The notes under the pieces are model-generated. The model was not told the origin of the DNA. It did not search any database and worked only from the letters and a program-made list of their open reading frames with translations. A program made the position numbers and the translations under genes. Below, piece by piece: positions 33,285-42,093 of a stretch of DNA of 64,000 nt (its first letter is position 1; every line of letters begins with the position of its first letter). Source of the stretch: Leeuwenhoekiella parthenopeia (GTDB taxonomy: Bacteria; Bacteroidota; Bacteroidia; Flavobacteriales; Flavobacteriaceae); contig NZ_JAJGMW010000003.1 of NCBI RefSeq assembly GCF_020782115.1, positions 124,001-188,000 of the forward strand. The letters are read 5' to 3'.

Positions 33285-33656
33285 TTAATTGGATGCGCGT
33301 TTCAAATAATTGATATAACCATTCAAAACCGCTAAACAATCATACACCTGCTTTTTATATTTATCTAAAACTTCCTGATCTATATAACCCTCGTCAAAAG
33401 CAGTTATAAACTGATCAAGCAATTCGTGCAAAGAGCCACGTGAGGTTCTACAAAACTGTATATTCTCCTTGTGGTGAAACCTTCCGTAGCCTTCTGCAAT
33501 ATTATGTGTTACTGATCTTGAAGCTCTTCTCATCTGAGCAATCAATTCAAATTTTTCATGATCCGGGAATGTTTTCAAAAGTCTACTGATATCATTTCGA
33601 AGTTCTCTTGCCATTTTCCAGCAATTTAAATCTTCAAAACTTTTGATATCACTCAT
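33285..33656 (-). CDS. Four-helix-bundle protein (S23/IVS-type) inserted between sdhA and sdhB
   Basis: A 123-residue protein of the family first seen in 23S rRNA intervening sequences and related to the Avd accessory proteins of diversity-generating retroelements. Signatures: SFEDLNCWKMARELRNDI, MRRASRSVTHNIAEGYGR and SLHELLDQF. ATG 33656 is chosen over TTG 33662. Imperfect inverted AT-rich repeats touch both ends of the gene (33277-33292 and 33658-33675). No reverse transcriptase is nearby, so its function is unknown; it looks like an inserted cassette. Confidence 0.88.
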   Translation of the reverse strand: MSDIKSFEDLNCWKMARELRNDISRLLKTFPDHEKFELIAQMRRASRSVTHNIAEGYGRFHHKENIQFCRTSRGSLHELLDQFITAFDEGYIDQEVLDKYKKQVYDCLAVLNGYINYLKRASN

Positions 33657-33690
33657 CCCCAATTAACCATTAACACATAACTTTTAACTT

Positions 33691-35694
33691 CTATTTGTAC
33701 GAACGGGTCTTAACTTCAATGTTTTCAAAAACCAATTCCTCCTTATGAAGTTTAGCTTCTCTGGGGTTTTCATTGTATTCCCAGGCAGAAACAAAACTGA
33801 AATTCTCATCATCACGCAAGGCTTCCCCTTCCGGAGTTTGATATTCTTCTCTAAAGTGACCTCCACAAGACTCGTTACGCGTTAATGCGTCTTTAGCAAA
33901 CAATTCTCCCAATTCAAGGAAATCTGCTACCCTTCCGGCTTTCTCCAGCTCCGCATTTTTCGAATCAATCGTTCCGGGTACTTTTACATTTTCCCAGAAA
34001 TCCTTGCGCAACTCAGCAATCTCATCCATCGCCTCCTGTAATTCTTTCGCATTACGAGACATTCCACATTTATTCCACATGATTTTACCCAATTTTTTGT
34101 GGTAATAATCAACGGAATGCGTGCCTTTACCGCTCATCAACTTCGTCATACGATCGCGTACATCTTTCTCAGCCTGATCAAACTCGGGAGAATCTGTTGG
34201 GATTTTACCGGTTCGAATGTCTTTTGAAAGGTAATCTCCTATCGTGTAAGGCAAAACGAAATACCCGTCAGCTAAACCTTGCATCAAAGCCGAAGCTCCA
34301 AGACGGTTAGCCCCGTGATCAGAGAAATTGGCTTCACCGGCGGCATAACAACCGGGGATGGTAGTCTGTAAGTTGTAATCTACCCAAAGACCTCCCATGG
34401 TGTAATGCACAGCAGGGTAAATCATCATTGGGGTTTTATACGGATCTTCATCAACAATCTTCTCGTACATCTGGAAGAGGTTTCCGTATTTGTTTTCTAC
34501 AACCTTTTTACCGTAATCGTAAACCTCCTGATCGGTAGGATTTTGATTTCCGTTAATCAAAGCTTCTTCTTTTCCGTAGCGGATGATCGCACTCTTGAAA
34601 TCAAGATATACAGCTTCTCCTGTTTTATTTACTCCAAAACCGGCATCGCAACGCTCTTTTGCTGCTCTGGAAGCCACATCACGAGGCACCAGGTTACCAA
34701 ACGCAGGATAACGACGCTCCAAGTAGTAATCGCGGTCTTCCTCTTTAATTTCGGTAGGTTTTAATTTACCGGCACGTATCGCTTCGGCATCTTCTTTTTT
34801 AGCCGGAACCCAGATACGCCCGTCATTACGCAGCGATTCAGACATCAAGGTCAGTTTAGACTGATGATCTCCCGAAACCGGAATACAGGTAGGGTGAATC
34901 TGCGTATAGCAAGGGTTTGCAAAGTATGCACCACGACGGTGTGCTCTCCACGCTGCCATCACGTTACTTCCCATCGCATTGGTAGAAAGGAAGAATACGT
35001 TACCATAACCACCACTGGCTAAAACCACGGCGTGAGCCGAATGTCTTTCGATCGCACCGGTTACCAGGTCACGGGCAATAATCCCACGCGCCTTGCCATC
35101 TACCAGCACTAAATCTAACATCTCGTGACGGTTAAACGGCTGAATTTTACCCCGGTTTATCTGACGATTCATCGCAGAATAGGCTCCTAAAAGCAACTGC
35201 TGACCGGTTTGTCCTTTCGCATAAAAAGTTCTGGAAACCAAAACCCCACCAAAAGAACGGTTGTCTAACAAACCACCGTATTCGCGGGCAAAAGGAACCC
35301 CCTGTGCCACGCACTGGTCAATAATATTTGAAGAAACTTCAGCAAGGCGATACACGTTTGCTTCGCGCGAACGGTAGTCACCTCCTTTTATCGTATCGTA
35401 GAATAAACGGTAGTTTGAATCCCCGTCTCCCTGATAGTTTTTTGCCGCATTGATACCTCCCTGTGCTGCAATAGAGTGTGCACGACGTGGAGAATCCTGA
35501 TAGCAAAATGTTTTAACGTTGTAGCCCAATTCTGCCAGTGTAGCAGCAGCACTACCTCCCGCAAGACCCGTCCCAACTACGATAACATCAATGTTACGCT
35601 TGTTTGCCGGGTTAACGAGATTAATATCGTTTTTATGTTTAGTCCACTTTTGAGCAAGTGGTCCGTCTGGTATATTTGATTTTAATTCTGACAT
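33691..35694 (-). CDS. sdhA: Succinate dehydrogenase/fumarate reductase flavoprotein subunit
   Basis: A 667-residue flavoprotein of the Bacteroidota/epsilonproteobacterial (type B) kind. The FAD-binding [19 protein letters not shown] is at about residue 35, the covalent-FAD His lies in [19 protein letters not shown], and the catalytic region has [10 protein letters not shown] and [19 protein letters not shown]. It oxidises succinate in the TCA cycle. It starts three bases after sdhC, so the two are co-transcribed. Confidence 0.97.
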   Translation of the reverse strand: MSELKSNIPDGPLAQKWTKHKNDINLVNPANKRNIDVIVVGTGLAGGSAAATLAELGYNVKTFCYQDSPRRAHSIAAQGGINAAKNYQGDGDSNYRLFYDTIKGGDYRSREANVYRLAEVSSNIIDQCVAQGVPFAREYGGLLDNRSFGGVLVSRTFYAKGQTGQQLLLGAYSAMNRQINRGKIQPFNRHEMLDLVLVDGKARGIIARDLVTGAIERHSAHAVVLASGGYGNVFFLSTNAMGSNVMAAWRAHRRGAYFANPCYTQIHPTCIPVSGDHQSKLTLMSESLRNDGRIWVPAKKEDAEAIRAGKLKPTEIKEEDRDYYLERRYPAFGNLVPRDVASRAAKERCDAGFGVNKTGEAVYLDFKSAIIRYGKEEALINGNQNPTDQEVYDYGKKVVENKYGNLFQMYEKIVDEDPYKTPMMIYPAVHYTMGGLWVDYNLQTTIPGCYAAGEANFSDHGANRLGASALMQGLADGYFVLPYTIGDYLSKDIRTGKIPTDSPEFDQAEKDVRDRMTKLMSGKGTHSVDYYHKKLGKIMWNKCGMSRNAKELQEAMDEIAELRKDFWENVKVPGTIDSKNAELEKAGRVADFLELGELFAKDALTRNESCGGHFREEYQTPEGEALRDDENFSFVSAWEYNENPREAKLHKEELVFENIEVKTRSYK

Positions 35695-35697
35695 GGT

Positions 35698-36354
35698 CTA
35701 GTGATTAAAATGGTGAAACAACGCGATGAAAATAAAACCTGCAGGGATGGCGATTGCATAAACCTTGGCAAACTTCTTTAAGCCGGTCGCGTATTTGTTA
35801 TTAAAGCCCACGGATTGAAACGAAGATGCAAAACCGTGAAACAGGTGCAAAGCCAGAAATACAAACGAAATCACGTAAAAACCCGTACGAAGCGGGTCGT
35901 GAAATTTCTCTACCAACTCCCCATAATAGCGTGTAGCATCTTCTGGATTTGATTCTACATATTTGTGAACCATTTCCGGAAACCAAAAGTCATAAAAGTG
36001 CAATCCTAAAAATGCAAGCACCACAAGACCGGTATAGATCATATTGCGACTTACCCAGCTGGAGTTTGCATTTCCTTTATAACTCACATAGCTGATGCTA
36101 CGCGCGGAACGGTTGCGGGCTTCCAGAATAAAACCCATCACAAAGTGAAAAATAACTCCAAAAATCAGAACGGGCTGTAAGATAGCCTGTACCAAAAAAT
36201 TGGTTCCCATAAAATGAGACCAGGAGTTGAAGGTTTCCGGACTAAAAGTCGAGGTTACATTGATTGTAAAATGCTGACCTAAAAACAATACAAGGAACAA
36301 ACCTGAAAGTGCCATAGCTACTTTTCGGGCGATAGAAGAGGAAATGATTCCCAT
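35698..36354 (-). CDS. sdhC: Succinate dehydrogenase cytochrome b subunit
   Basis: A 218-residue membrane anchor with five transmembrane helices that binds two b hemes, as in Wolinella and Bacillus type-B enzymes. Candidate heme ligands are His in LFLGQHFTINV, FHFVMGFILE, FLGLHFYDFW and LALHLFHGFASS. A separate SdhD is not needed in this type. A consensus promoter stands 26 bases upstream. Confidence 0.94.
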   Translation of the reverse strand: MGIISSSIARKVAMALSGLFLVLFLGQHFTINVTSTFSPETFNSWSHFMGTNFLVQAILQPVLIFGVIFHFVMGFILEARNRSARSISYVSYKGNANSSWVSRNMIYTGLVVLAFLGLHFYDFWFPEMVHKYVESNPEDATRYYGELVEKFHDPLRTGFYVISFVFLALHLFHGFASSFQSVGFNNKYATGLKKFAKVYAIAIPAGFIFIALFHHFNH

Positions 36355-36380
36355 TTATTTACGTTTTTAATTTAGTGATG

Positions 36381-36412
36381 CAAAAATACGGCTCAGCGCT
36401 TGTTTTCACAAA
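36381..36412 (-). promoter_or_regulatory. Predicted promoter of the sdh operon
   Basis: On the minus strand TTTG (36412-36409), 20 bases, then TATTTTTG (36388-36381), a full match to the Bacteroidota consensus. The rest of the 248-bp spacer up to 36602 shows no gene. Confidence 0.75.
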
Positions 36413-36602
36413 CTTTGAGACCGCTTTTGGAATGGTTTTAAATAACTTGAAAATTGTTTAAGATTTCTTCCGAAAACCTTTGAAATATAGGCTTCTCGTT
36501 AAACAGAGAATCTTAAAAGATTCTAAAAATCACTGCTGACAATCAATCTATTGAGATTTATCTATCCGAAATATTTAGCATTGAATTTGCGCGCAAGGAG
36601 CA

Positions 36603-36992
36603 TTAATCTTCCATATCATTGAGTTGTATTCCCAAAGCTTTGGTACTTAATTGCACTTCTATAAACGAAAGACTTAAAGAAATCATCAATGCAACCAGAC
36701 TTATCCCGAAAACCAGGTTGGCTACTATTTTCATTTCGATATAAATCAAAAACATCGTCACTACGGCCAAAATAAAGCTGATGATCGCCATTGCCTGCAT
36801 CGCCTTGATAATTCCCAAACGTTTACGCAGTTGCTTGATTTGCTTTTTTACCGGACTTGAAGAATGATTTTGATACTGCTTATGCAAATCGCGAATAAGC
36901 GCTGCAATGGCCAGATAGCGCGCGTTATAGGCCAACATCGTTAAAGAAATGGCCGGAAACAACAAGGCCGGGATGCTCAGATTTAATTCCAT
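36603..36992 (-). CDS. DUF2721-type membrane protein
   Basis: A 129-residue protein with three hydrophobic segments (about residues 4-22, 64-88, 92-115) and a basic helical region between the first two (IRDLHKQY, KKQIKQLRKRLG). It starts MELNLSIPALLFPAISLTML, which resembles DUF2721 proteins. A frame extension upstream would run into the preceding gene, so ATG 36992 is chosen. It lies ten bases downstream of the propeller gene and is probably co-transcribed. Function unknown. Confidence 0.8.
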   Translation of the reverse strand: MELNLSIPALLFPAISLTMLAYNARYLAIAALIRDLHKQYQNHSSSPVKKQIKQLRKRLGIIKAMQAMAIISFILAVVTMFLIYIEMKIVANLVFGISLVALMISLSLSFIEVQLSTKALGIQLNDMED

Positions 36993-37002
36993 TGGGTTTG
37001 GG

Positions 37003-39846
37003 TTAGTCCTCTTCCGGACTGTTAGCGGCAGCCTGCGCAGCATCTCTGCGGCGGTTGCCTTCTTTTACTTCCAGACTAGTGGTTTTAGAATTTCCATCCA
37101 ACTTAACCTCCAACGTATATTTCCCTGCGGGTAGGTAATACAAGCCGTTATCGGCTTTCTTCATTTTAAGGTCTTTATTTGCTTTTTCGAGTTGGTCTTT
37201 ACCGTTTTCGGTGATACTCAAGTCGTAAGGCACATAATTAAAGCCTTTATCTACCGAGGCTTCCCAGGACTTAAGTGTTTTTCCTGCTTCAGACTGAATG
37301 TTTAGCGTTGCAGTTCCTGTAACCGGCGCATAAAACCCGATTTGAATTTCAGGCGTATAGGCCTCTCTCCAGGCGCTCCAGCTTCTGCCCCAGTTGGTCG
37401 AATAATCAACATCCTCTATTTTGAAAAGCTGTAAAGCTTCGGTCTTAGCGGGATCAAAACTTTGAATATCATTTAAACTGGAAATAAAAATTGAGCGGCC
37501 GTGTGTCCCTACCACAAGATCGTTTGCTTCGGTCTGCACTACCATATCGTGTACTGCCACGGCGGGCATACTTCCTTTAAATAACGCCCAGGATTTTCCG
37601 CTATCGAACGAAACGTAAGAAGCTTCATCAGTACCCAAATACAGGATATTTTCTTTTACAGGATCTTCGATAATCACATTTACAGGAGAATCGGGCAGGT
37701 TAGCACTAATGTCTTTCCAGGTTTTACCAAAATCTTCACTCACATAAACATAAGGTTTAAAATCGTCGTAACGATAACCGTTAAGGCTTGCATACACACG
37801 GCTCTTTTTATGTTTGGAAGCCAAAACTGTACTAATCCACAATTCCTGTGGAAGCGTTTCAGAGATGACATCCCAGCTTCCACCGGCATCCTGAGTAGCC
37901 TGGATGAGTCCATCGTCACTACCGGTGTACAAAAGTCCAAACTGAAAAGGAGATTCACTGATGGTGGTTAAGGTTCCGTAAGGCACATTGCCTTTTTTGC
38001 CGCCGGTGGTCAGATCGGGCGAAATTGCCGTCCAGTCTTTCCCCTGATTCATAGAACGCATCAGCTTGTTTCCTCCCAGATACAAAATACCCTGATTGTG
38101 CGAAGAAAGCAAGATAGGCGTCTCCCAATTGAAGCGATAGGGCTCTTCGCCCACTGTGTGACTGGGTCGAATGAATTCGCGTTCACCGGTTTCCAGATTG
38201 ATGCGGTTATAATACCCAAACTGCGAACCCACGTAAATAATATCGCTGTTTCTGCGATCTATTTGCACCTGCATACCGTCACCACCACCCACACGCTCGT
38301 ACGGATATTTACCTTCTGCCTCCCATTCTTTTGAAGCTTCATAGGTGCTGGGGCCTTTCCAGGTACCGTTATCCTGTAATCCGCCATATACATTGTAGGG
38401 CTTTTCATAGTCTACATTAATCGCATAAAACTGACCTAAGGGCATCGAATTCAGTTTTGACCAGGTTTTCCCGCCGTCGTAAGACATATTGAGACCACCA
38501 TCGTTTCCGTTAATGAGGTGATTCGGCATTTTTGGATCAATCCACACCACGTGATGATCTACGTGCAGATTGGGTTCATCAATATAACTGAATGTTTTCC
38601 CGCCGTCTGTAGATTTTACGACAGGCACACCCACCATATAAAACTCATCAGGATTTTGTGGGTTTACCGTCATCTCCGCGAAAACATATCCGTACGAAAA
38701 GAAGAAATCATCAATATACCCTTCGTGGGTTCTGTTCCAGGTTTCACCACCGTCTGTGGTTTTAAATACTTCAGCCCCTATCACCTCACCTTCCTCTTCG
38801 GTCGCGTTGCGATCGTAGGTGTATTTAAAGAAATCAATTGGTTTGAGTTCGTCGTTTTTAACCAAATCCTTAACCTTCTGCACATCGTATTCTCTGGGGA
38901 AACGTTTGGTTTGCAGGTAGTCTTTCAGCTTTGCTTCTTCAAGTGCCAAAAATTCGGCTTTAGTCATTTCCTGAAATTGCTCAGGCTCCAACTCGTCTTT
39001 CTTTTTAGCTTCTTTGTTTTCGCCCGCATCCCTAAAATTCTGGTTATCGTGAACCGCATAAACCGTGTTGGCATCCACTACGGCAAGACCTATTCGCCCG
39101 GTGCCCTCGCCCAGCGGAAATGCCGTATCTGCAGTTACCAGCTGCCAGGTATCACCGGCATTGGTAGACTTATAAATGCCTGAATTAACCCCGGCACCTC
39201 TGAAATTCCACGCAGCACGCTCACGATCCCAGGATGCCGCGTACATCACCTTTGAGTTATCGGGCGCAGCAACGAGACTGATAATCCCCGCCTGATCGCT
39301 TACGAAAAGTGTTTTGGTCCAGGTGTCGCCACCATTGGTGGTTTTAAATACGCCGCGCTCATCGTTAGGCGAATACAAATGCCCCAAAGCCGCTACGACT
39401 ACCACGTCCGGATTGCTTTCATCTAAAATAATATCGCTGATGTGATGCGAATCGAGTAGTCCCTTTTGTTCCCAAGTTTTCCCGTTATCGGTACTTTTTA
39501 AAATTCCGATCCCGGCATAGGAAGAGCGGGAAGAAATGGTCTCACCGGTTCCTACCCAGATGATGTTTTCATCCCAGTTTATGGCGATATCGCCCACGTT
39601 TTGAGTAGGTGCTGCATCAAAAACCGACTCAAACGTAATTCCATTATTGACGGTGTGCCAGACTCCGCCAGTAGCGTAGCCTACATAAAACTCGGCACTG
39701 TTTTGTGGATTGACATCAATGTCAACCACCCGGCCACTCATAATCGTAGGGCCTACATTTTTAAACGGAATATTTTTTACGATAGATTCCTGAGCAAAGC
39801 CGACAAGGGAAAACAGAAAAGAAAAAACAAGAAAAAACGGACGCAT
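37003..39846 (-). CDS. Secreted BNR/sortilin-type beta-propeller protein
   Basis: A 947-residue exported protein with signal peptide MRPFFLVFSFLFSLVGFAQ. At least eight BNR/Asp-box-like units can be read, such as STDNGKTWEQKG, TTNGGDTWTKT, STNAGDTWQLV, TTDGGETWNRT, SYDGGKTWSKL and SEDFGKTWKDI, forming one or two propellers (VPS10/sortilin-like, sometimes labelled glycosyl hydrolase). A charged insert (about residues 270-345) separates the first half. The last 130 residues form a FlgD-like beta domain (TGTATLNIQSEAGKTLKSW). No enzymatic residues can be assigned, so function remains open. Confidence 0.88.
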   Translation of the reverse strand: MRPFFLVFSFLFSLVGFAQESIVKNIPFKNVGPTIMSGRVVDIDVNPQNSAEFYVGYATGGVWHTVNNGITFESVFDAAPTQNVGDIAINWDENIIWVGTGETISSRSSYAGIGILKSTDNGKTWEQKGLLDSHHISDIILDESNPDVVVVAALGHLYSPNDERGVFKTTNGGDTWTKTLFVSDQAGIISLVAAPDNSKVMYAASWDRERAAWNFRGAGVNSGIYKSTNAGDTWQLVTADTAFPLGEGTGRIGLAVVDANTVYAVHDNQNFRDAGENKEAKKKDELEPEQFQEMTKAEFLALEEAKLKDYLQTKRFPREYDVQKVKDLVKNDELKPIDFFKYTYDRNATEEEGEVIGAEVFKTTDGGETWNRTHEGYIDDFFFSYGYVFAEMTVNPQNPDEFYMVGVPVVKSTDGGKTFSYIDEPNLHVDHHVVWIDPKMPNHLINGNDGGLNMSYDGGKTWSKLNSMPLGQFYAINVDYEKPYNVYGGLQDNGTWKGPSTYEASKEWEAEGKYPYERVGGGDGMQVQIDRRNSDIIYVGSQFGYYNRINLETGEREFIRPSHTVGEEPYRFNWETPILLSSHNQGILYLGGNKLMRSMNQGKDWTAISPDLTTGGKKGNVPYGTLTTISESPFQFGLLYTGSDDGLIQATQDAGGSWDVISETLPQELWISTVLASKHKKSRVYASLNGYRYDDFKPYVYVSEDFGKTWKDISANLPDSPVNVIIEDPVKENILYLGTDEASYVSFDSGKSWALFKGSMPAVAVHDMVVQTEANDLVVGTHGRSIFISSLNDIQSFDPAKTEALQLFKIEDVDYSTNWGRSWSAWREAYTPEIQIGFYAPVTGTATLNIQSEAGKTLKSWEASVDKGFNYVPYDLSITENGKDQLEKANKDLKMKKADNGLYYLPAGKYTLEVKLDGNSKTTSLEVKEGNRRRDAAQAAANSPEED

Positions 39847-39922
39847 AGTAGAGTGTGTAAAATTAAGAAGCCCTAAAATACCCTTTTTATGAGGAATGTC
39901 CTAACCTCCAAATCTAAAACAT

Positions 39923-39942
39923 CCCTCACTTCGAAGGGAGGG
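39923..39942. repeat. Short CCCTC-GAGGG-type palindrome in a divergent promoter region
   Basis: CCCTCACTTCGAAGGGAGGG is an imperfect palindrome of the GC-rich family seen elsewhere in the window. It lies in the 249-bp spacer between the propeller and aminopeptidase genes. Confidence 0.55.
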
Positions 39943-39979
39943 CATATTCACTTTATTTCAGCATCCCTACAATTTCCTG

Positions 39980-39987
39980 TACCTTTG
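39980..39987 (+). promoter_or_regulatory. Candidate -7 box for the aminopeptidase gene
   Basis: TACCTTTG fits TAnnTTTG; no clear TTG is found at the right distance. If used, the leader is about 100 bases and contains the inverted repeat AATGTCCA/TGGACATT (40011-40018, 40056-40063). Confidence 0.35.
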
Positions 39988-40095
39988 AAAAAATTCAAAT
40001 TCAATTATGAAATGTCCATTAGCAAAGTCGTTGCAAACCAACCAAAGATTATAATTGGACATTGCATCTGACCTTTAAAAAATAAATAACAACAG

Positions 40096-41388
40096 ATGAA
40101 ATACGACCCTATAGACCGCAACTTATTTATCAAAAACCGTAAAAATTTTATGGAGGCTATGCAGCCAAATAGTCTTGCGGTGTTTAACAGTAACGATATT
40201 TACCCCATAGGTGCAGACAGCACGATGCCTTTTCAGCAGAACCGCGATTTGTTCTTTTTAAGCGGAGTAGATCAGGAAGAAAGTATCCTGGTGTTATTTC
40301 CTGATTGCCCGAAAGAAAAGCACCGCGAAATCCTGTTCTTAAAGGAAACCAATGATCATATCGCTGTTTGGGAAGGTGAAAAACTTACCAAAGAACGCGC
40401 GTATGAAGTGAGCGGTGTAAAAACGGTTTACTGGCTTAAAGAATGGGATAAAATCTTCTACGAACTGATGACTCAGGCCGAAACGCTCTACATCAACACC
40501 AACGAACACTACCGTGCTAATGTTGAAACCGAAACCCGTGAGGCACGTTTCAACAAAGCCGTGAAAGAACAGTATCCCGCTCATCGCGTAGCAAAAAGCA
40601 ATCCTATTTTGCAAAGGTTGCGTTCGGTTAAAGATCCTATTGAACTCGACATTATGCAGCAGGCCTGTAACATCACCGAAAAAGGTTTTAAGCGCGTGCT
40701 GCAGTTTGTAAAACCCGGCGTGATGGAGTATGAGATTGAAGCCGAATTCATGCACGAGTTCCTTAGAAATCGCTCCAGAGGTTTTGCCTATACGCCTATT
40801 GTCGCAAGCGGAAACAACGCGAATGTTTTGCACTATGTAGTCAATAATTCTGAATGTAAAGCCGGAGAATTGATCTTGCTGGATATAGGTGCAGAATATG
40901 CCAATTACAGCAGCGATATGACCCGAACCATCCCGGTAAGCGGAAGGTTTACAGAGCGTCAAAAAGAAGTTTACAATGCCGTGCTGCGTGTAAAAAAGGA
41001 AGCGACCAAGATGTTAGTACCCGGAGCGCTCTGGGGACCCTATCACGAAGAAGTGGGTAAACTGATGACTTCGGAATTAATAGGTCTTGGGCTTCTTGAT
41101 AAAGCTGATGTTCAAAACGAAAACAAAGACTGGCCGGCTTACAAAAAGTATTTTATGCACGGCACTTCACACCATATTGGTCTGGACACCCACGATTACG
41201 GATTGCTGCACGAACCCATGCAAGCCAATAATGTGTTTACGGTAGAACCGGGTATTTATTTGCCCAATGAAGGTTTTGGTATTCGTCTGGAAGATGATGT
41301 AGTAATTCAGGAAAGTGGCGAACCTTTTAACCTGATGCGCAACATTCCGCTTGAGGTTGAAGAAATCGAAGACTGGATGAATCGTTAG
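40096..41388 (+). CDS. Aminopeptidase P family (M24B) metallopeptidase
   Basis: A 430-residue Xaa-Pro aminopeptidase-type enzyme. Residues 1-140 form the AMP_N domain (FQQNRDLFFLSGVDQEES). The pita-bread catalytic domain shows all five metal ligands: Asp in LDIGAEYANYSSDMTRT (two Asp), His in HGTSHHIGLDTHD, Glu in VEPGIYLPNEG and Glu in IRLEDDVVI. It removes N-terminal residues before proline. The stop codon lies in the first copy of a ten-fold heptanucleotide repeat. Confidence 0.95.
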   Translation: MKYDPIDRNLFIKNRKNFMEAMQPNSLAVFNSNDIYPIGADSTMPFQQNRDLFFLSGVDQEESILVLFPDCPKEKHREILFLKETNDHIAVWEGEKLTKERAYEVSGVKTVYWLKEWDKIFYELMTQAETLYINTNEHYRANVETETREARFNKAVKEQYPAHRVAKSNPILQRLRSVKDPIELDIMQQACNITEKGFKRVLQFVKPGVMEYEIEAEFMHEFLRNRSRGFAYTPIVASGNNANVLHYVVNNSECKAGELILLDIGAEYANYSSDMTRTIPVSGRFTERQKEVYNAVLRVKKEATKMLVPGALWGPYHEEVGKLMTSELIGLGLLDKADVQNENKDWPAYKKYFMHGTSHHIGLDTHDYGLLHEPMQANNVFTVEPGIYLPNEGFGIRLEDDVVIQESGEPFNLMRNIPLEVEEIEDWMNR

Positions 41389-41453
41389 ACGTTAGACGTT
41401 AGACGTTAGACGTTAGACGTTAGACGTTAGACGTTAGACGTTAGACGTTAGAC
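41384..41453. repeat. Perfect tandem repeat (GTTAGAC)x10
   Basis: Ten uninterrupted copies of the heptamer GTTAGAC cover 70 bases. The first copy includes the stop codon of the M24 peptidase gene. TAG or TAA stops occur in every frame of the array, so variation in copy number would leave the protein unchanged. Confidence 0.98.
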
Positions 41454-41460
41454 AAAATTA

Positions 41461-41500
41461 AAAACCCTATAAATAGCGCGCTATTCATAGGGTTTTTTTA
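41461..41500. terminator. Strong bidirectional terminator
   Basis: The outer stem AAAACCCTAT/ATAGGGTTTT (41461-41470, 41487-41496) encloses an inner palindrome AATAGCGCGCTATT, followed by T residues. It separates the M24 peptidase gene from the convergent membrane-protein gene. Confidence 0.9.
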
Positions 41501-41534
41501 TCTAAATAATTGGGTCTAAAATCTCAGGTCCAAT

Positions 41535-41975
41535 TTAAAACCAATTAGCCCACGGAATGCGTGTTAGCATTACGATCAATGCAAGGGTATAAAAAATAGC
41601 CAGTAATTTAAACTTGGGCTTTGATGTCAGTTTCTTTTTGTGTTTGCTGTAGCCAATCGTTATGAATACTACGGTTACAATCATCGCGAGCGGATGCTCC
41701 ACAACGTACAACCTCAGATTAGGATCTTTCATTGCAGCACTCATCCCTTCAGAAGCGATTGCTTTAGCGCCCAATGGTGAAACAAAGTAAAGTACGATTC
41801 CTATCAGCAACTGAATATGCGTCACAATCAGTGTAAAAAGTGCCAGACGAAAATCACGGGCGCCAAATTCTTTATTTCCAAAATAGGAAACGATCACATT
41901 TATAGTCGTTATGGTAAGTACGATGAGCACAAGATAGGCCCAATAGGAGTGTACAAATTGAATGGTATTATACAT
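41535..41975 (-). CDS. Small four-helix membrane protein (cytochrome b-like)
   Basis: A 146-residue protein with four transmembrane helices near residues 12-31, 44-66, 94-111 and 124-140. His residues in helix positions (FVHSYWAYLVL, IVTHIQLLIG, VVEHPLAMIVT) look like heme ligands, and related flavobacterial proteins are commonly labelled cytochrome b. No partner gene clarifies its role. A candidate -7 box TATCTTTG lies at 42001-41994. Confidence 0.7.
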   Translation of the reverse strand: MYNTIQFVHSYWAYLVLIVLTITTINVIVSYFGNKEFGARDFRLALFTLIVTHIQLLIGIVLYFVSPLGAKAIASEGMSAAMKDPNLRLYVVEHPLAMIVTVVFITIGYSKHKKKLTSKPKFKLLAIFYTLALIVMLTRIPWANWF

Positions 41976-42045
41976 GATTCAGTTTTTGTTTTTCAAAGAT
42001 AACTTTTTGAGGTGAAACCCATGCTTTTAAAAACAGCTGAAACCA

Positions 42046-42075
42046 AAAAACCCTTCCGTTGTGGGAAGGGTTTTT
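42046..42075 (-). terminator. Terminator after the EndA-type nuclease gene
   Basis: AAAAACCCTTCC (42046-42057) and GGAAGGGTTTTT (42064-42075) form a 12-bp stem with a six-base loop and flanking A/T tracts. Confidence 0.88.
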
Positions 42076-42093
42076 AGAATTTTGAGGTGTCGG

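Noticed and set aside
33285-33656. rRNA intervening sequence or diversity-generating retroelement
   Set aside because: No 23S rRNA, reverse transcriptase or template/variable repeat pair was found near either four-helix-bundle gene.
38518-39183. 221-codon open frame antisense to the propeller gene
   Set aside because: It is fully opposite a strongly supported 947-residue protein, has no recognisable domain and follows from the codon bias of the real gene.
40339-40962. 207-codon open frame antisense to the M24 peptidase
   Set aside because: It overlaps catalytic codons of the real enzyme and has no family features.
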